A stretch of DNA of 64,000 bases from Vibrio coralliilyticus ATCC BAA-450 (GTDB lineage: Bacteria > Pseudomonadota > Gammaproteobacteria > Enterobacterales > Vibrionaceae). Below the pieces are notes generated by a model. That model searched no databases. It worked only from the letters and a program-made list of their open reading frames with translations, and had not been told where the DNA came from. Each line of letters begins with the position of its first letter. Positions within the stretch are counted from its first letter, which is position 1. Both the position numbers and the translations under genes were made by a program. The stretch is from NCBI RefSeq assembly GCF_000176135.1, contig NZ_ACZN01000016.1, positions 62,001 through 126,000 on the forward strand, written 5' to 3'. Below are positions 27,090-35,807 of this stretch, in pieces.

Positions 27090-28991
27090 ATGAAGTTCAA
27101 TCGACAACGTACCCACATGCGCAATCATGAGTGGGAAGTTAAGCTATTCCAGCGCCGCGCGGTCGTGGCTTTTATTGCGATGATCGCCCTATTGGGTGTG
27201 CTGGTGGCAAACCTCTACCACTTGGAAGTCAAAGATTTTGACTACTACCAGACCCGAGCAAATGACAACCGTATTCAGGTTCTGCCTATTTCTCCTCCTC
27301 GAGGGCTGATTTATGACCGCAACGGCCATCTCATAGCCAAAAACATTCCTGTTTATGTGTTGGATGTGTTTCCGGATAAAGCGCTCAACCTCGAACAATC
27401 CATTGTTAACTTGCAAAAATATGTCGATTTATCACCAGAGCAGGTGAACCAGCTTGAACATCTACATCGCAGGCGTTTCAAGGCGGTGACCATAAAGGGG
27501 GAGCTATCTGAGTTGGAAGTGGCCCGTTTTTCTGCGCATCAACATGAATTTCCGGGCTTTGTAATCAACGCTGAAATGAAACGTTTTTATCCTTATGGTG
27601 CGTCACTGACGCATGTTGTAGGTTACGTTTCTCACATCAATGATCGCGATATTGAGCGTCTCAAGCGTCAGGATGAGTTGTCTAACTACCGGGCAACGAA
27701 GAACATCGGCAAGCTCGGGATCGAGCGCTACTACGAAAAAATGCTCCACGGCGAGCAAGGCTATGAAGAAGTTGAAGTGAACAGCCGTGGTCGAGTGATT
27801 CGCACCCTTGAATATGTGCCCCCTGTGGCGGGTAAAGATATCGTTCTGAACATTGACGTCGATTTACAGAATTATGTCTACAAACTGTTGGGAGACAGGC
27901 AGGGCAGTGCGGTGGTACTTGACCCGAAAGACAACAGTGTACTGGCGATGGCATCCAGCCCCAGTTATGACCCAAACCCTTTTGTTGATGGGATATCAGG
28001 GCCTGCGTATCGTAAATTACTTGAAGATGCTCACCACCCATTGGTCAATCGTGCCACCCTTGGTGTGTATCCGCCCGCCTCTACAGTGAAGCCCTTCATG
28101 GCGATTGCTGGGCTGACTGAACATGTCATCAGCCCTACTACGATTCGTAACGATCACGGTCGTTGGCAGATTCCTGGCTCCAGTCGTCATTCCAAAGCTT
28201 GGCGTGACTGGCGCCGCTGGGGGCATGGTGATGTTGATGTCACGCTAGCGATTGAAGAGTCGGTAGATTCGTTTTTCTATCAGATGGCTTACGATTTGGG
28301 GATTGATCGTATCTCGGATTGGATGGGGCTGTTTGGGTTTGGTCAGCTGACAGGCATAGACATTCTTGAGGAAACGGAAGCCAATATGCCGACCCGAGAG
28401 TGGAAACAGCGCCGCCATCATCAACCTTGGTATAAAGGGGATACGGTGCCTATTGGTATTGGACAGGGTTACTGGACGGCCACACCGTTGCAAATTGCTA
28501 AAGCGACATCGGTATTGGTAAATCACGGCAATGTCACGCCACCTCATCTGCTGAAAGCGGTCATTGAGCATGGTCAAAGCTTTGAGTCTGCGACGTTAGT
28601 TGATGAGCCAGTGACTAACAACATGAAACAAGTGGATGACAGTTCATGGGATATTGCTCTGAATGCAATGCGACTGGTGAATGAAGGCCCAAGAGGTTCA
28701 GGCCGAAGAGCGTTCAGAGGGACCGAGTATTGCAGTGGTGGTAAGTCGGGAACCGCACAGGTTTTCGGCCTGAAGAAAGACGAAGTCTATAACTCCAAAG
28801 AATTGAGTCACAACCTTCTCGATCACGGCTTGTTTACAGGGTTTGCTCCGTGTCGCAATCCTGAGTATGTCACGACAGTCGTCATAGAACACGGTAATGG
28901 TGGTTCCAAAGTGGGTGCGCCGTTTGTTCGAAATGTGTTTGATCACTTGCTGACTGAAAAGGGTAAACATGCCCCCAGAAAGCAGACTTAA
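27090..28991 (+). CDS. mrdA: Penicillin-binding protein 2 (peptidoglycan DD-transpeptidase)
   Basis: 633 aa. One N-terminal TM helix (about 28-48), the PBP dimerisation domain, then the transpeptidase domain with S331-T-V-K (SXXK), SVDSF in the place of the SXN-type motif and KSGTAQVF as the KTG motif. Class B PBP2 makes side-wall peptidoglycan with RodA. Here rodA, ftsI and other elongasome genes are absent from both sides, so this may be a second PBP2 copy. An in-frame ATG at 27117 is also possible. A hairpin-like repeat lies at 27043-27076, just before the start. Confidence 0.9.
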   Translation: MKFNRQRTHMRNHEWEVKLFQRRAVVAFIAMIALLGVLVANLYHLEVKDFDYYQTRANDNRIQVLPISPPRGLIYDRNGHLIAKNIPVYVLDVFPDKALNLEQSIVNLQKYVDLSPEQVNQLEHLHRRRFKAVTIKGELSELEVARFSAHQHEFPGFVINAEMKRFYPYGASLTHVVGYVSHINDRDIERLKRQDELSNYRATKNIGKLGIERYYEKMLHGEQGYEEVEVNSRGRVIRTLEYVPPVAGKDIVLNIDVDLQNYVYKLLGDRQGSAVVLDPKDNSVLAMASSPSYDPNPFVDGISGPAYRKLLEDAHHPLVNRATLGVYPPASTVKPFMAIAGLTEHVISPTTIRNDHGRWQIPGSSRHSKAWRDWRRWGHGDVDVTLAIEESVDSFFYQMAYDLGIDRISDWMGLFGFGQLTGIDILEETEANMPTREWKQRRHHQPWYKGDTVPIGIGQGYWTATPLQIAKATSVLVNHGNVTPPHLLKAVIEHGQSFESATLVDEPVTNNMKQVDDSSWDIALNAMRLVNEGPRGSGRRAFRGTEYCSGGKSGTAQVFGLKKDEVYNSKELSHNLLDHGLFTGFAPCRNPEYVTTVVIEHGNGGSKVGAPFVRNVFDHLLTEKGKHAPRKQT

Positions 28992-29110
28992 GTGAGAGTT
29001 TCTACGTATTAACCCATCTATAGGATGAATTTTTGATGATCGGTAGCGAGTTTCAATATTGTCATCTAGATTCATATGGTTAGTTGGAAAATATGAGTAG
29101 GGATAAGAAC

Positions 29111-30757
29111 ATGAAGCGACTTTTGTCTCAGTGGTCTGTTACCAATCGTTTGGTTGCTATTTTCGTTGTATTTGTCGTCACTATTGTTTTGATTGCGACC
29201 GATATTATTGTGACTTTGGAAAAGAATAAGCAGGATGGCACGGTGATTAATGTTGCTGGCCGACAGAGAATGTTGACCAAGAAGTTTGCCAGTGAGGTCA
29301 TGCTTTCTGTATATGAGGGGCATAAGTCAGCTCATTCTCAGCTCAATTACGACAATACCATCAAACTTTACGAGACCTCGCTCAAGGCGTTAAAAAGTGG
29401 TGGCCAGACCTTCTCAGATTTACCGATGAAAAATCCGATTAACCTTGCTGAAAGTACAGCAGAAGACTTTAAAAACAGGCTCAACACGGTAGAGCAGCTC
29501 TGGAATACGCAAAAAGCCATGGCTTTTTCTTTGCTGCAACAAACGGACAAGCCGACGGAGGAGCAGGTTGATAAGTTTATGTTGGCCAATCACAAAACAC
29601 TCGGAGCGATGCACCAAGCGGTACTTAGCTATAACCGCTATGCAGACGCTAATGTGAAAGGCTTGAAGCAAGACATTTTAGTCATCTCTGGTGTCGGCAT
29701 ACTGCTCGTCATTGTGCTTTCTTACTTGATTGGGAAAAGCTTAACACAGCCAATTCATCAATTGGTCGCGGTGAGCAGAGACACAAGAAAAGGTGATCTG
29801 GAGGACAAAGATCATATCAATGAGCTGGTCAATAATAGTGAGCTTGGCCTGTTGGCGAAGAACATCCAGTCGATGAGACACGCATTGTCTTCGGTGGTCA
29901 AAGGTCTCAAAACCAGTGCGGACAACATCTCTAGTTTATCGAGTCGAGTTGAGTCTCTGTCGCAAGAGGTGAATGAGAGCTACGATGATGAGAAACGCAA
30001 ATACGAAGAGATTGCTCAAATTTCAGATGGTTTGGTGGATTCCTTTGATCGCGTTTCAGGGGTGGTTGATCAAACCTTGGAGTCTGCCGCTCAAAGTCAA
30101 ACCAGTGCAAAGCGTGGCTTAGATTCAGTTCACGCCAATATGAAAGCGGTAGAGCTAGCGTCTGCTGAGTCGCATAAAGTGTCTGAAAACATTCAGGAAC
30201 TGAGTTCTGTTGCCGAGCAAGTGTATAGCATAATTGATGTTATCCAGACCATTGCCGAGCAGACCAATTTATTGGCACTTAATGCTGCTATCGAGGCTGC
30301 ACGGGCAGGTGAACAAGGGCGAGGCTTTGCCGTTGTTGCTGATGAAGTCCGAATGTTAGCCAGTAAAACCAATGACTCAACCGGGGAAATCAGTAGCTTG
30401 CTCAATGATTTGACAGAGCGAGTGAAAGTCTCTGTTGAGTCTGTGGCGCAACTGCAAAAAGAAGTAGAAAACAGTAAGCAATGCAGTAGTGATACTGCGG
30501 ATAACATCGATAAGATTTCCAACTCGATTACGTTGACGGTCGAACAACAGAATGAAATTGCGGCACTTATTGATGAGCAGTCTCGAAGTATTCACGATCT
30601 CAAACAAGCACAGGACTACCTGTCTAACCTTCTTCAGAACACCAATAAGAAGATCATGGACAGTTCCCACATTGCGGTTGATATGAGTGATATGGCGAAG
30701 GGTATCTCATCAACCTTAGATGATTTCTCGTTGTCTGCTCGGAACGTTAAATCATGA
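29111..30757 (+). CDS. Methyl-accepting chemotaxis protein with PilJ/NarX-type sensor
   Basis: About 548 aa. TM1 (about 10-35), periplasmic sensor with [15 protein letters not shown] typical of the PilJ/NarX-type fold, TM2 near 200, HAMP, then a cytoplasmic signalling domain whose hairpin tip contains the conserved [21 protein letters not shown]. It senses a small external molecule and signals to CheA through CheW. The ATG at 29111 has AGGGA seven bases upstream; an ATG at 29093 is in frame. A strong terminator follows. Confidence 0.92.
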   Translation: MKRLLSQWSVTNRLVAIFVVFVVTIVLIATDIIVTLEKNKQDGTVINVAGRQRMLTKKFASEVMLSVYEGHKSAHSQLNYDNTIKLYETSLKALKSGGQTFSDLPMKNPINLAESTAEDFKNRLNTVEQLWNTQKAMAFSLLQQTDKPTEEQVDKFMLANHKTLGAMHQAVLSYNRYADANVKGLKQDILVISGVGILLVIVLSYLIGKSLTQPIHQLVAVSRDTRKGDLEDKDHINELVNNSELGLLAKNIQSMRHALSSVVKGLKTSADNISSLSSRVESLSQEVNESYDDEKRKYEEIAQISDGLVDSFDRVSGVVDQTLESAAQSQTSAKRGLDSVHANMKAVELASAESHKVSENIQELSSVAEQVYSIIDVIQTIAEQTNLLALNAAIEAARAGEQGRGFAVVADEVRMLASKTNDSTGEISSLLNDLTERVKVSVESVAQLQKEVENSKQCSSDTADNIDKISNSITLTVEQQNEIAALIDEQSRSIHDLKQAQDYLSNLLQNTNKKIMDSSHIAVDMSDMAKGISSTLDDFSLSARNVKS

Positions 30758-30791
30758 TTTGAGTTTGGGCTAGTAGTGTTAAGTCTCTGAT

Positions 30792-30820
30792 AAAAGAAGC
30801 CCCTATATGGGGCTTCTTTT
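30792..30820 (+). terminator. Terminator of the chemoreceptor gene
   Basis: AAAAGAAGCCCC-TATAT-GGGGCTTCTTTT, a 12-bp perfect stem followed by ATTG. Strong and isolated. Confidence 0.9.
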
Positions 30821-30859
30821 ATTGTGCAGGAGTAAGGTTTCTGTGCTTTAGAAACACAA

Positions 30860-30883
30860 AAGCTGGCAACGGATTGCCAGCTT
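30860..30883 (-). terminator. Minus-strand terminator for the 27-aa gene
   Basis: AAGCTGGCAA-CGGA-TTGCCAGCTT, a 10-bp stem. On the minus strand the stem is followed by TTTGTGTTTC, so it ends transcription of the small gene at 30925-31008. A second hairpin, AGCCTGC-TAGA-GCAGGCT, lies at 30894-30911 between them. Confidence 0.75.
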
Positions 30884-30924
30884 AGACGTTGATAGCCTGC
30901 TAGAGCAGGCTGAAAGGATGCACG

Positions 30925-31008
30925 TTACTTCTTATTTGTGTCTTTATTGGCGTCTTTCCAATATTGAATTCGGACACGATGAAGTTGTGCTTTTCTCATT
31001 TTCTTCAT
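30925..31008 (-). CDS. Small basic protein, 27 aa, unrecognised
   Basis: ATG on the minus strand with GAGGGA six bases upstream; the stop is TAA at 30925-30927. The peptide begins MKKMRKAQLHRVRIQYWK and is rich in Lys and Arg (about 10 of 27), with a Tyr-Trp pair, and could be an amphipathic basic helix. Two hairpins, the distal one with a T-rich tail, follow its stop, so it looks like a self-contained transcription unit. It is too short for normal gene callers. No function is proposed. Confidence 0.6.
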   Translation of the reverse strand: MKKMRKAQLHRVRIQYWKDANKDTNKK

Positions 31009-31319
31009 GATATTCCCTCACTTTTTAATGGCTTGCTCGTCACTGAGCATATGTGAATCAAGTTCCTCATGAACAAGATTTAATGTAGCGACCAAATTCG
31101 AAGATCGCTAGGGTTTAGATCACATTTTTTTGTATGTACGTCATACCTTATTTATATAAAGTGAATATGAGCTCACTTTAATAGGATTGCAATGTAACTA
31201 AAATAAAACTGCAATACCGCCTTTATGTAATAGAAACAATACTTTAACGCGATTGTCATTTTTACTATCTATCATCTGCTCGCTATTAATAAAAAACATA
31301 CTCGAGCAAGGAGTCAGCA
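31009..31319. other. Intergenic region upstream of phoX
   Basis: About 310 bases, A/T-rich and without a coding frame that I can support. It must hold the promoters for the 27-aa minus-strand gene and for phoX. I looked for a Pho box before phoX and saw only a weak TTGTCAT word near 31253 without a second half site. Confidence 0.6.
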
Positions 31320-33197
31320 ATGTGGAATCGCGATGAGCAAGATTCTCAATTCAGCCAAATGATCGAGGCGAGACTGTCACGTCGTCGTTTCTTGGCTGGT
31401 ACCGCAGCAGTGGGTGCAGGCGCGTTTCTGTCGCTTAACCCAATCACTAAGGCATTTGCCGCAGACAAGAAAAGCGCACTACTGAATTTTGACGCTGTTC
31501 CGGCTTCTACAGAAGATGCGATTATTGTGCCAAAAGGCTATAAAGCAACACCTTTGTTATCTTGGGGTGACCCTATATTTGCTGATGCGCCAGAATTCGA
31601 TCAGAGCGGTAAGCAAGACTCAAAAGCTCAACTACGCCAGTTCGGTGACAATACTGACGGCATGAGCTTATTCCCAATCGCGAAAGACCGCGCCGTAATT
31701 GCGGTTAACAATGAATACACCAACTACGAATACCTGTTTGACCATGGCGGTAAAGCGATGACCGCAGATGATGTCATGAAATCACAGGCCGCTCACGGTG
31801 TGACTGTGTTTGAAATCGTCAAATCTGGTGGTGAGTGGAAGCTGGACAAAAACGGTAAGCGTAACCGTCGAATTACCGCTGCTACAGAAATGAAGCTCAC
31901 AGGTCCAGCAGCTGGTCACGATTTGATGAAGACCAAGCTCGATCCGACAGGTATGAAACCATTGGGTACATTCAACAACTGTGCAAATGGCCAAACGCCA
32001 TGGGGCACGTACCTGACATGTGAAGAGAACTTCAATGGTTACTTTGGTACCAGCGCTAGCGCTGAAGTCTCGGACGACCATGTACGCTATGGTGTTGAAC
32101 CTAAGCCTAGCAAATACCAATGGCATGACACCGATGAGCGTTTTGATGTAGCTAAGCATCCAAATGAACCACATCGCTTTGGTTGGGTTGTTGAGATAGA
32201 TCCGAACGACCCGACTTCAACACCGCTTAAGCGCACTGCACTAGGCCGATTCAAGCACGAAAATGCAGCATTGCTGATCAATGACGACGGCCATGTGGTT
32301 GTCTACTTGGGTGATGACGAACGTGGTGAGCACCTTTACAAGTTCGTTTCTAAGAACAAATATCAGCCAGGCAACAACACAGCAAATCGCGATCTGTTGG
32401 AAGAAGGGACATTGTATGTCGCCAAGTTCGAGATGGAAGACGCTGAACTGAAGGGTAAAGGGCAGTGGCTGGAGCTTACATATGGTAAGAATGGCCTGAC
32501 GAAAGAAAATGGCTTCCATGACCAAGCGGAAGTGGTGACCTTTGCACGTAGAGCGGCGACTCAAGTTGGTGCAACCACAATGGACCGCCCAGAATGGGTT
32601 GCAGTGCACCCTGACAACCAACACGTTTTCTGTACGTTGACCAACAACAAAAACCGTGGTGTAAAAGAAGGCCAACCGGTTGGTGGACCAAACCCTCGCA
32701 AAGAAAACCATTATGGTCAGATTGTTCGCTGGGTACCGCAAGGTGGTGACCACACCAGCGAAGGATTTGAATGGGATCTGTACCTAATTGCGGGTAACCC
32801 AAAGGTGCATAAAGGCAACCTTTATGCAGGTAGCGAGAACATCAATGAAGACAACATGTTCAACAGCCCAGATGGTATTGGTTTTGATAAAGCAGGGCGT
32901 CTGTGGATTCAAACCGATGGTAACTACTCCAACAAAGGCGATTTTGCAGGCCAAGGTAACAACCAGATGTTGTGTGGTGACCCTATGACTGGCGAGGTTC
33001 GTCGCTTCCTGACTGGTCCTGTAGCGTGTGAAATTACCGGCCTGACCTTCTCTGAAGATTACAAGACGATGTTTGTTGGTGTTCAGCATCCAGGTGAGAA
33101 AGGTGCTCCGTCTCACTTCCCTGCTGGTGGTAACAGCAAACCTCGCTCAACAATTATGGCTATCACACGCGAAGATGGCGGTGTAATAGGCGCATAA
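31320..33197 (+). CDS. phoX: PhoX family alkaline phosphatase, Tat-exported
   Basis: 625 aa. The N-terminus has the twin-arginine motif SRRRFLAG (R22-R23) followed by a hydrophobic stretch and an AFA cleavage site, so it is exported folded. The rest is one DUF839/PhoX domain (beta-propeller), with typical GTYLTCEENF, FGWVVEIDP and RPEWVAVHP motifs. PhoX enzymes are calcium/iron alkaline phosphatases giving phosphate from organic esters in phosphate-poor seawater. It is alone, with a terminator 35 bases downstream. Weak Pho-box evidence only. Confidence 0.9.
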   Translation: MWNRDEQDSQFSQMIEARLSRRRFLAGTAAVGAGAFLSLNPITKAFAADKKSALLNFDAVPASTEDAIIVPKGYKATPLLSWGDPIFADAPEFDQSGKQDSKAQLRQFGDNTDGMSLFPIAKDRAVIAVNNEYTNYEYLFDHGGKAMTADDVMKSQAAHGVTVFEIVKSGGEWKLDKNGKRNRRITAATEMKLTGPAAGHDLMKTKLDPTGMKPLGTFNNCANGQTPWGTYLTCEENFNGYFGTSASAEVSDDHVRYGVEPKPSKYQWHDTDERFDVAKHPNEPHRFGWVVEIDPNDPTSTPLKRTALGRFKHENAALLINDDGHVVVYLGDDERGEHLYKFVSKNKYQPGNNTANRDLLEEGTLYVAKFEMEDAELKGKGQWLELTYGKNGLTKENGFHDQAEVVTFARRAATQVGATTMDRPEWVAVHPDNQHVFCTLTNNKNRGVKEGQPVGGPNPRKENHYGQIVRWVPQGGDHTSEGFEWDLYLIAGNPKVHKGNLYAGSENINEDNMFNSPDGIGFDKAGRLWIQTDGNYSNKGDFAGQGNNQMLCGDPMTGEVRRFLTGPVACEITGLTFSEDYKTMFVGVQHPGEKGAPSHFPAGGNSKPRSTIMAITREDGGVIGA

Positions 33198-33232
33198 ATA
33201 CAAATTCCTTTAGGGAATACTTGCACTACTTC

Positions 33233-33251
33233 AAGGGGCATTTCGCCCCTT
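33233..33251 (+). terminator. Terminator of phoX
   Basis: AAGGGGC-ATTTC-GCCCCTT followed by TTTT; a G/C-rich seven-bp stem and a strong T run. Confidence 0.88.
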
Positions 33252-33598
33252 TTTTGATCTTTGAGAAAGGCTAGCAAGGATAAATATGCGCAAATGAGCA
33301 TAAAAATTGTGATCTTATGGCTGCTAACCACTAAATGTAGTTGCTCAGTTTGTACGGTATAACTATATTGAAAAGGTGCCCACATAATTTAAAGGTGTAG
33401 AGACCCGAGTAAACTCACAGAGTTGATACGAAAAATTGAACGAAAACGAAACACATGGCTCAGTGATGTTCCCACTGAGGGTGAATCGAAAGCGTCTAAG
33501 AATAAAGTATTTACAAAGGCCTTTTAGCTCATCGCTCCGGCGACGCCACATCTTAAGTTATCGGTACGTATGTTGATAACCAAGGAGGAGGTTTGGCT
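33252..33598 (+). other. Long leader/intergenic region before the 50-aa gene
   Basis: About 350 bases with no long coding frame. Possible RNA structure includes the hairpin CTCAGTG-ATGTTCC-CACTGAG (near 33459-33479) and GTTATC (33557-33562) paired with GATAAC (33575-33580) just before the very strong ribosome site. I compared it with TPP, GEMM/c-di-GMP, cobalamin and glycine riboswitch signatures and recognised none. Confidence 0.5.
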
Positions 33599-33751
33599 AT
33601 GGTTGTTCTGGGTTTAGTAACTCTGGGTATCGTTGTTTTCTTTGCTTGTTGGGTATGCCAACACGGTCTGCCAGTTTTTGGCATGCAGCTGGATGAAACT
33701 GATCAGCTACTCCTTGCGGAAGCCGCTGGAAAAGACGTATTGGAAGCATAA
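33599..33751 (+). CDS. Small membrane protein, 50 aa, unrecognised
   Basis: ATG preceded by AAGGAGGAGG seven bases upstream, the strongest ribosome site I saw in the window. Residues about 2-19 are one hydrophobic helix (VVLGLVTLGIVVFFACWVC), followed by a short soluble acidic tail (QLDETDQLLLAEAAGKDVLEA). There is a 350-base leader and a strong terminator at 33776-33800. It therefore looks like a functional small-protein gene with its own unit. I do not recognise the family. Two cysteines flank Trp-Val at the end of the helix. Confidence 0.75.
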   Translation: MVVLGLVTLGIVVFFACWVCQHGLPVFGMQLDETDQLLLAEAAGKDVLEA

Positions 33752-33775
33752 ATTTCATTTACTTATGGATATCGC

Positions 33776-33800
33776 AAAAAGGAGCCATTGGCTCCTTTTT
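33776..33800. terminator. Bidirectional terminator
   Basis: AAAAAGGAGCC-ATT-GGCTCCTTTTT, an 11-bp perfect stem with A/T runs on both sides, between the 50-aa gene and the convergent PLP enzyme gene. Confidence 0.9.
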
Positions 33801-33824
33801 TAATGTCAGAAATTAGCCGTGGAG

Positions 33825-34928
33825 TTAGTCTGAGCGGCCACGCCCCGCAATCTTCCATTTATCGACAACCTCACCTTGCCTAACCACGTACAAATGGTCG
33901 AAGTTGTTCAGCGTGGTATCGCAGTGGCTCGGAGTTAAAGCGAGCGTCTCGCCGATACTAAGTGGATTGTCTTCACTAAGATGAAGAATGCCATGCTCAT
34001 CCCCACCACATTGATAGGTAAGATCAGGGCGAGATTCAACAATCGGCATACCTAGATCAATTGAAAGTGACTTCATACCCGCATCAATAACGGCGCGTTG
34101 CGGGGTTGGGTGGCTAATCACGGTACTTAACACTTTGAGTGCAGGATTGAACTGTTGGTTAAGATTTGCATCTTGCTCATCGCCAATATTGCAATAAGAG
34201 TTATCCATAAACAGATAAGAGCCGGCTTGTATCTCAGTGTACGCTAGCCCCTGATAAGCTTGGTACGTCCCAGTGCCGCCTCCACTGATGATTTCTGGGG
34301 CAAGATGGCGTGGCTTTAATTGAGTATCGATAAAATCAAACAGTTCAGTCACTGCGGAGCGTGCTTGTTGTTGTCTCTGTTCAAAGCCTTTGATCAGTTG
34401 TAAGTGACCGCTGTACGCCTGAATCCCAGCGTAATGAACCCCTTCGGTATGAACGACTTTCTCTATGAGCTTCAGTAGTCCTTGACCCACAGCGACACCG
34501 CATCGCTGCTGACCACTTTCGACTTCAATCAAAAGGTTGACCGTGACACCTGCCTGCTTAGCTAGCTCAGCGATTGATTCCACATGCTGAGGGTGATCAA
34601 TAACTTGATAGAGCGTGGCTTGCGGGTATTGGCTATGAAGATCTATCAGACGTTGATACTTAGCCTGACCTGCAATTGGGGTTGTGATTAGGATGTCAGT
34701 GATACCACCTTGAAGCATCACTTCCGCCTCTCCTAGCTTTGATGTACAGATGCCTTGTGCACCATGTTCAATTTGCTTGTGGGCCAGTTGTGGGATTTTA
34801 TGCGCCTTCGTATGAGGGCGCAGGGTTAAGCCTAGTTGATTAATTCTGCGTTGCATCTCAGCTAAGTTATGTTCGACAGTCTCGATGTCGATAAACAAAG
34901 CCGGTGTATCGATGTGTTCTAGTTTCAT
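33825..34928 (-). CDS. D-threonine aldolase-like/DSD1 family PLP enzyme
   Basis: 367 aa with an N-terminal alanine-racemase-like PLP barrel (RPHTKAHKIPQLAHKQ contains the PLP lysine) and a C-terminal beta domain with the metal-binding HCDTT motif near residue 330. The family includes metal-dependent D-threonine aldolase, 3-hydroxy-D-aspartate aldolase and D-serine dehydratase. It would act on D-amino acids in the cytosol. A sigma-54 controlled gene is divergent 324 bases away. Confidence 0.85.
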   Translation of the reverse strand: MKLEHIDTPALFIDIETVEHNLAEMQRRINQLGLTLRPHTKAHKIPQLAHKQIEHGAQGICTSKLGEAEVMLQGGITDILITTPIAGQAKYQRLIDLHSQYPQATLYQVIDHPQHVESIAELAKQAGVTVNLLIEVESGQQRCGVAVGQGLLKLIEKVVHTEGVHYAGIQAYSGHLQLIKGFEQRQQQARSAVTELFDFIDTQLKPRHLAPEIISGGGTGTYQAYQGLAYTEIQAGSYLFMDNSYCNIGDEQDANLNQQFNPALKVLSTVISHPTPQRAVIDAGMKSLSIDLGMPIVESRPDLTYQCGGDEHGILHLSEDNPLSIGETLALTPSHCDTTLNNFDHLYVVRQGEVVDKWKIAGRGRSD

Positions 34929-35079
34929 TTTTTCATACTTATTGTTTTTTGAGCCGCGCTAGATTAGCACTCAGACAGTCATGTTGATTAAGAATATTGT
35001 TAAATATTGGTGCTTTAAGATCGTTAGCAAATTGAAAATGAGTGATCGACTTTTGTTGTGTTTTGCATTTCATATTGAG

Positions 35080-35099
35080 AATCAGATTGTGCTCTGATT
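35080..35099. promoter_or_regulatory. Palindrome upstream of the sigma-54 promoter (candidate enhancer site)
   Basis: AATCAGA-TTGTGC-TCTGATT, a seven-bp dyad centred about 73 bases before the -24 element. Bacterial enhancer-binding proteins usually bind palindromes 70-150 bases upstream of sigma-54 promoters, so position and symmetry fit. A second small dyad (GCAC-TTTT-GTGC) lies between the two. Confidence 0.55.
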
Positions 35100-35161
35100 T
35101 TGTCAATTTCTATCATTATGAATTATATGCACTTTTGTGCTTATATTTATTTCCTGTTTTT

Positions 35162-35176
35162 TGGCACGTGGCTTGC
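35162..35176 (+). promoter_or_regulatory. Sigma-54 (RpoN) promoter, -24/-12
   Basis: TGGCACG-TGGC-TTGC matches the consensus TGGCACG-N4-TTGC at every informative position, with exact GG/GC spacing. It lies 76 bases before the start codon of the VCBS-like gene, so transcription would begin around 35187. Expression therefore needs RpoN and an enhancer-binding activator. Confidence 0.9.
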
Positions 35177-35252
35177 CTTAATCAATTTACCTAGCTTGAT
35201 TCAATATGCGTTCGATTTTGACAAGTGTAATCAGAGAAAATAGGAGAAGGTT

Positions 35253-35807
35253 ATGGCTCATTCAACTAACACACATCGTTTCAGAAGCGCTGTAAACCGT
35301 GCAGATACCTATGCTCTGACTGATACTAAATTGTCTAGTACTCAAGGCTCAAGAGCTTATCGTTTGGCATCACTGTCGCTTTTACCTAGCCCTCCAGAGG
35401 GAGTTAGAGATAGAGTAAGCCGAATGCTCGGCAAGAGTTTTCATCAAGCAGATTCTGAGTACGCGGAGGAAAAAAATGAGCTTTCAGAATGGACACCTTC
35501 TCCGCTATTGATTGATTCAGGAAGACTTCTTATTTCGAGCGGCCATCGTCGCCAGACCCAGTTCGACCCCAATAGCGTTGTTGCAGGCAAGGATACGCTC
35601 GGTTCGCTCAATATTAACAAAGATGGGTACTGGGATTATTCGGTTTACAATATCAAGATGCAGTTTCTCAAGCAGGGTGAGCGTAAGCTTGAAAGTTTCT
35701 CTTTATACTCTGATGCAGGCGACCCTATTACTGTGACACTCACTTTGATTGGTGTGGAAGGCGGTGCTGTGATTGAGGAGCTAGCAACAGAAGTAACCAT
35801 AGGTTAG
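35253..35807 (+). CDS. VCBS-repeat-like protein, 184 aa
   Basis: Residues about 104-169 resemble one VCBS repeat: LGSLNINKDGYWDYSVYN, then ESFSLYSDAGDPITVTLTL, in the usual order GSL-x-DG-x-W-x-Y followed by F-x-Y-x-x-S-D. The N-terminal half is polar and unrecognised. No signal peptide or membrane helix is seen. VCBS domains mostly occur in large surface adhesins, so a short isolated one is unusual. It is driven by a clear sigma-54 promoter. Its stop overlaps the LysR stop by 3-4 bases, with no terminator space between. Confidence 0.7.
   Translation: MAHSTNTHRFRSAVNRADTYALTDTKLSSTQGSRAYRLASLSLLPSPPEGVRDRVSRMLGKSFHQADSEYAEEKNELSEWTPSPLLIDSGRLLISSGHRRQTQFDPNSVVAGKDTLGSLNINKDGYWDYSVYNIKMQFLKQGERKLESFSLYSDAGDPITVTLTLIGVEGGAVIEELATEVTIG

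Noticed and set aside
27682..28226. Minus-strand frames inside the PBP2 gene
   Set aside because: No ribosome site, proline/cysteine-rich random composition; antisense shadow.
31250..31285. Pho box upstream of phoX
   Set aside because: Only one weak TGTCAT-like half site; the second half at the required 11-base step is absent.
32241..32802. Long minus-strand frames inside phoX
   Set aside because: Tryptophan/cysteine/histidine-rich translation without domain and antisense to PhoX; shadow of GC-biased codons.
33397..33598. Known riboswitch class in the leader of the 50-aa gene
   Set aside because: No TPP, cobalamin, glycine or GEMM core sequence is present; only generic hairpins.
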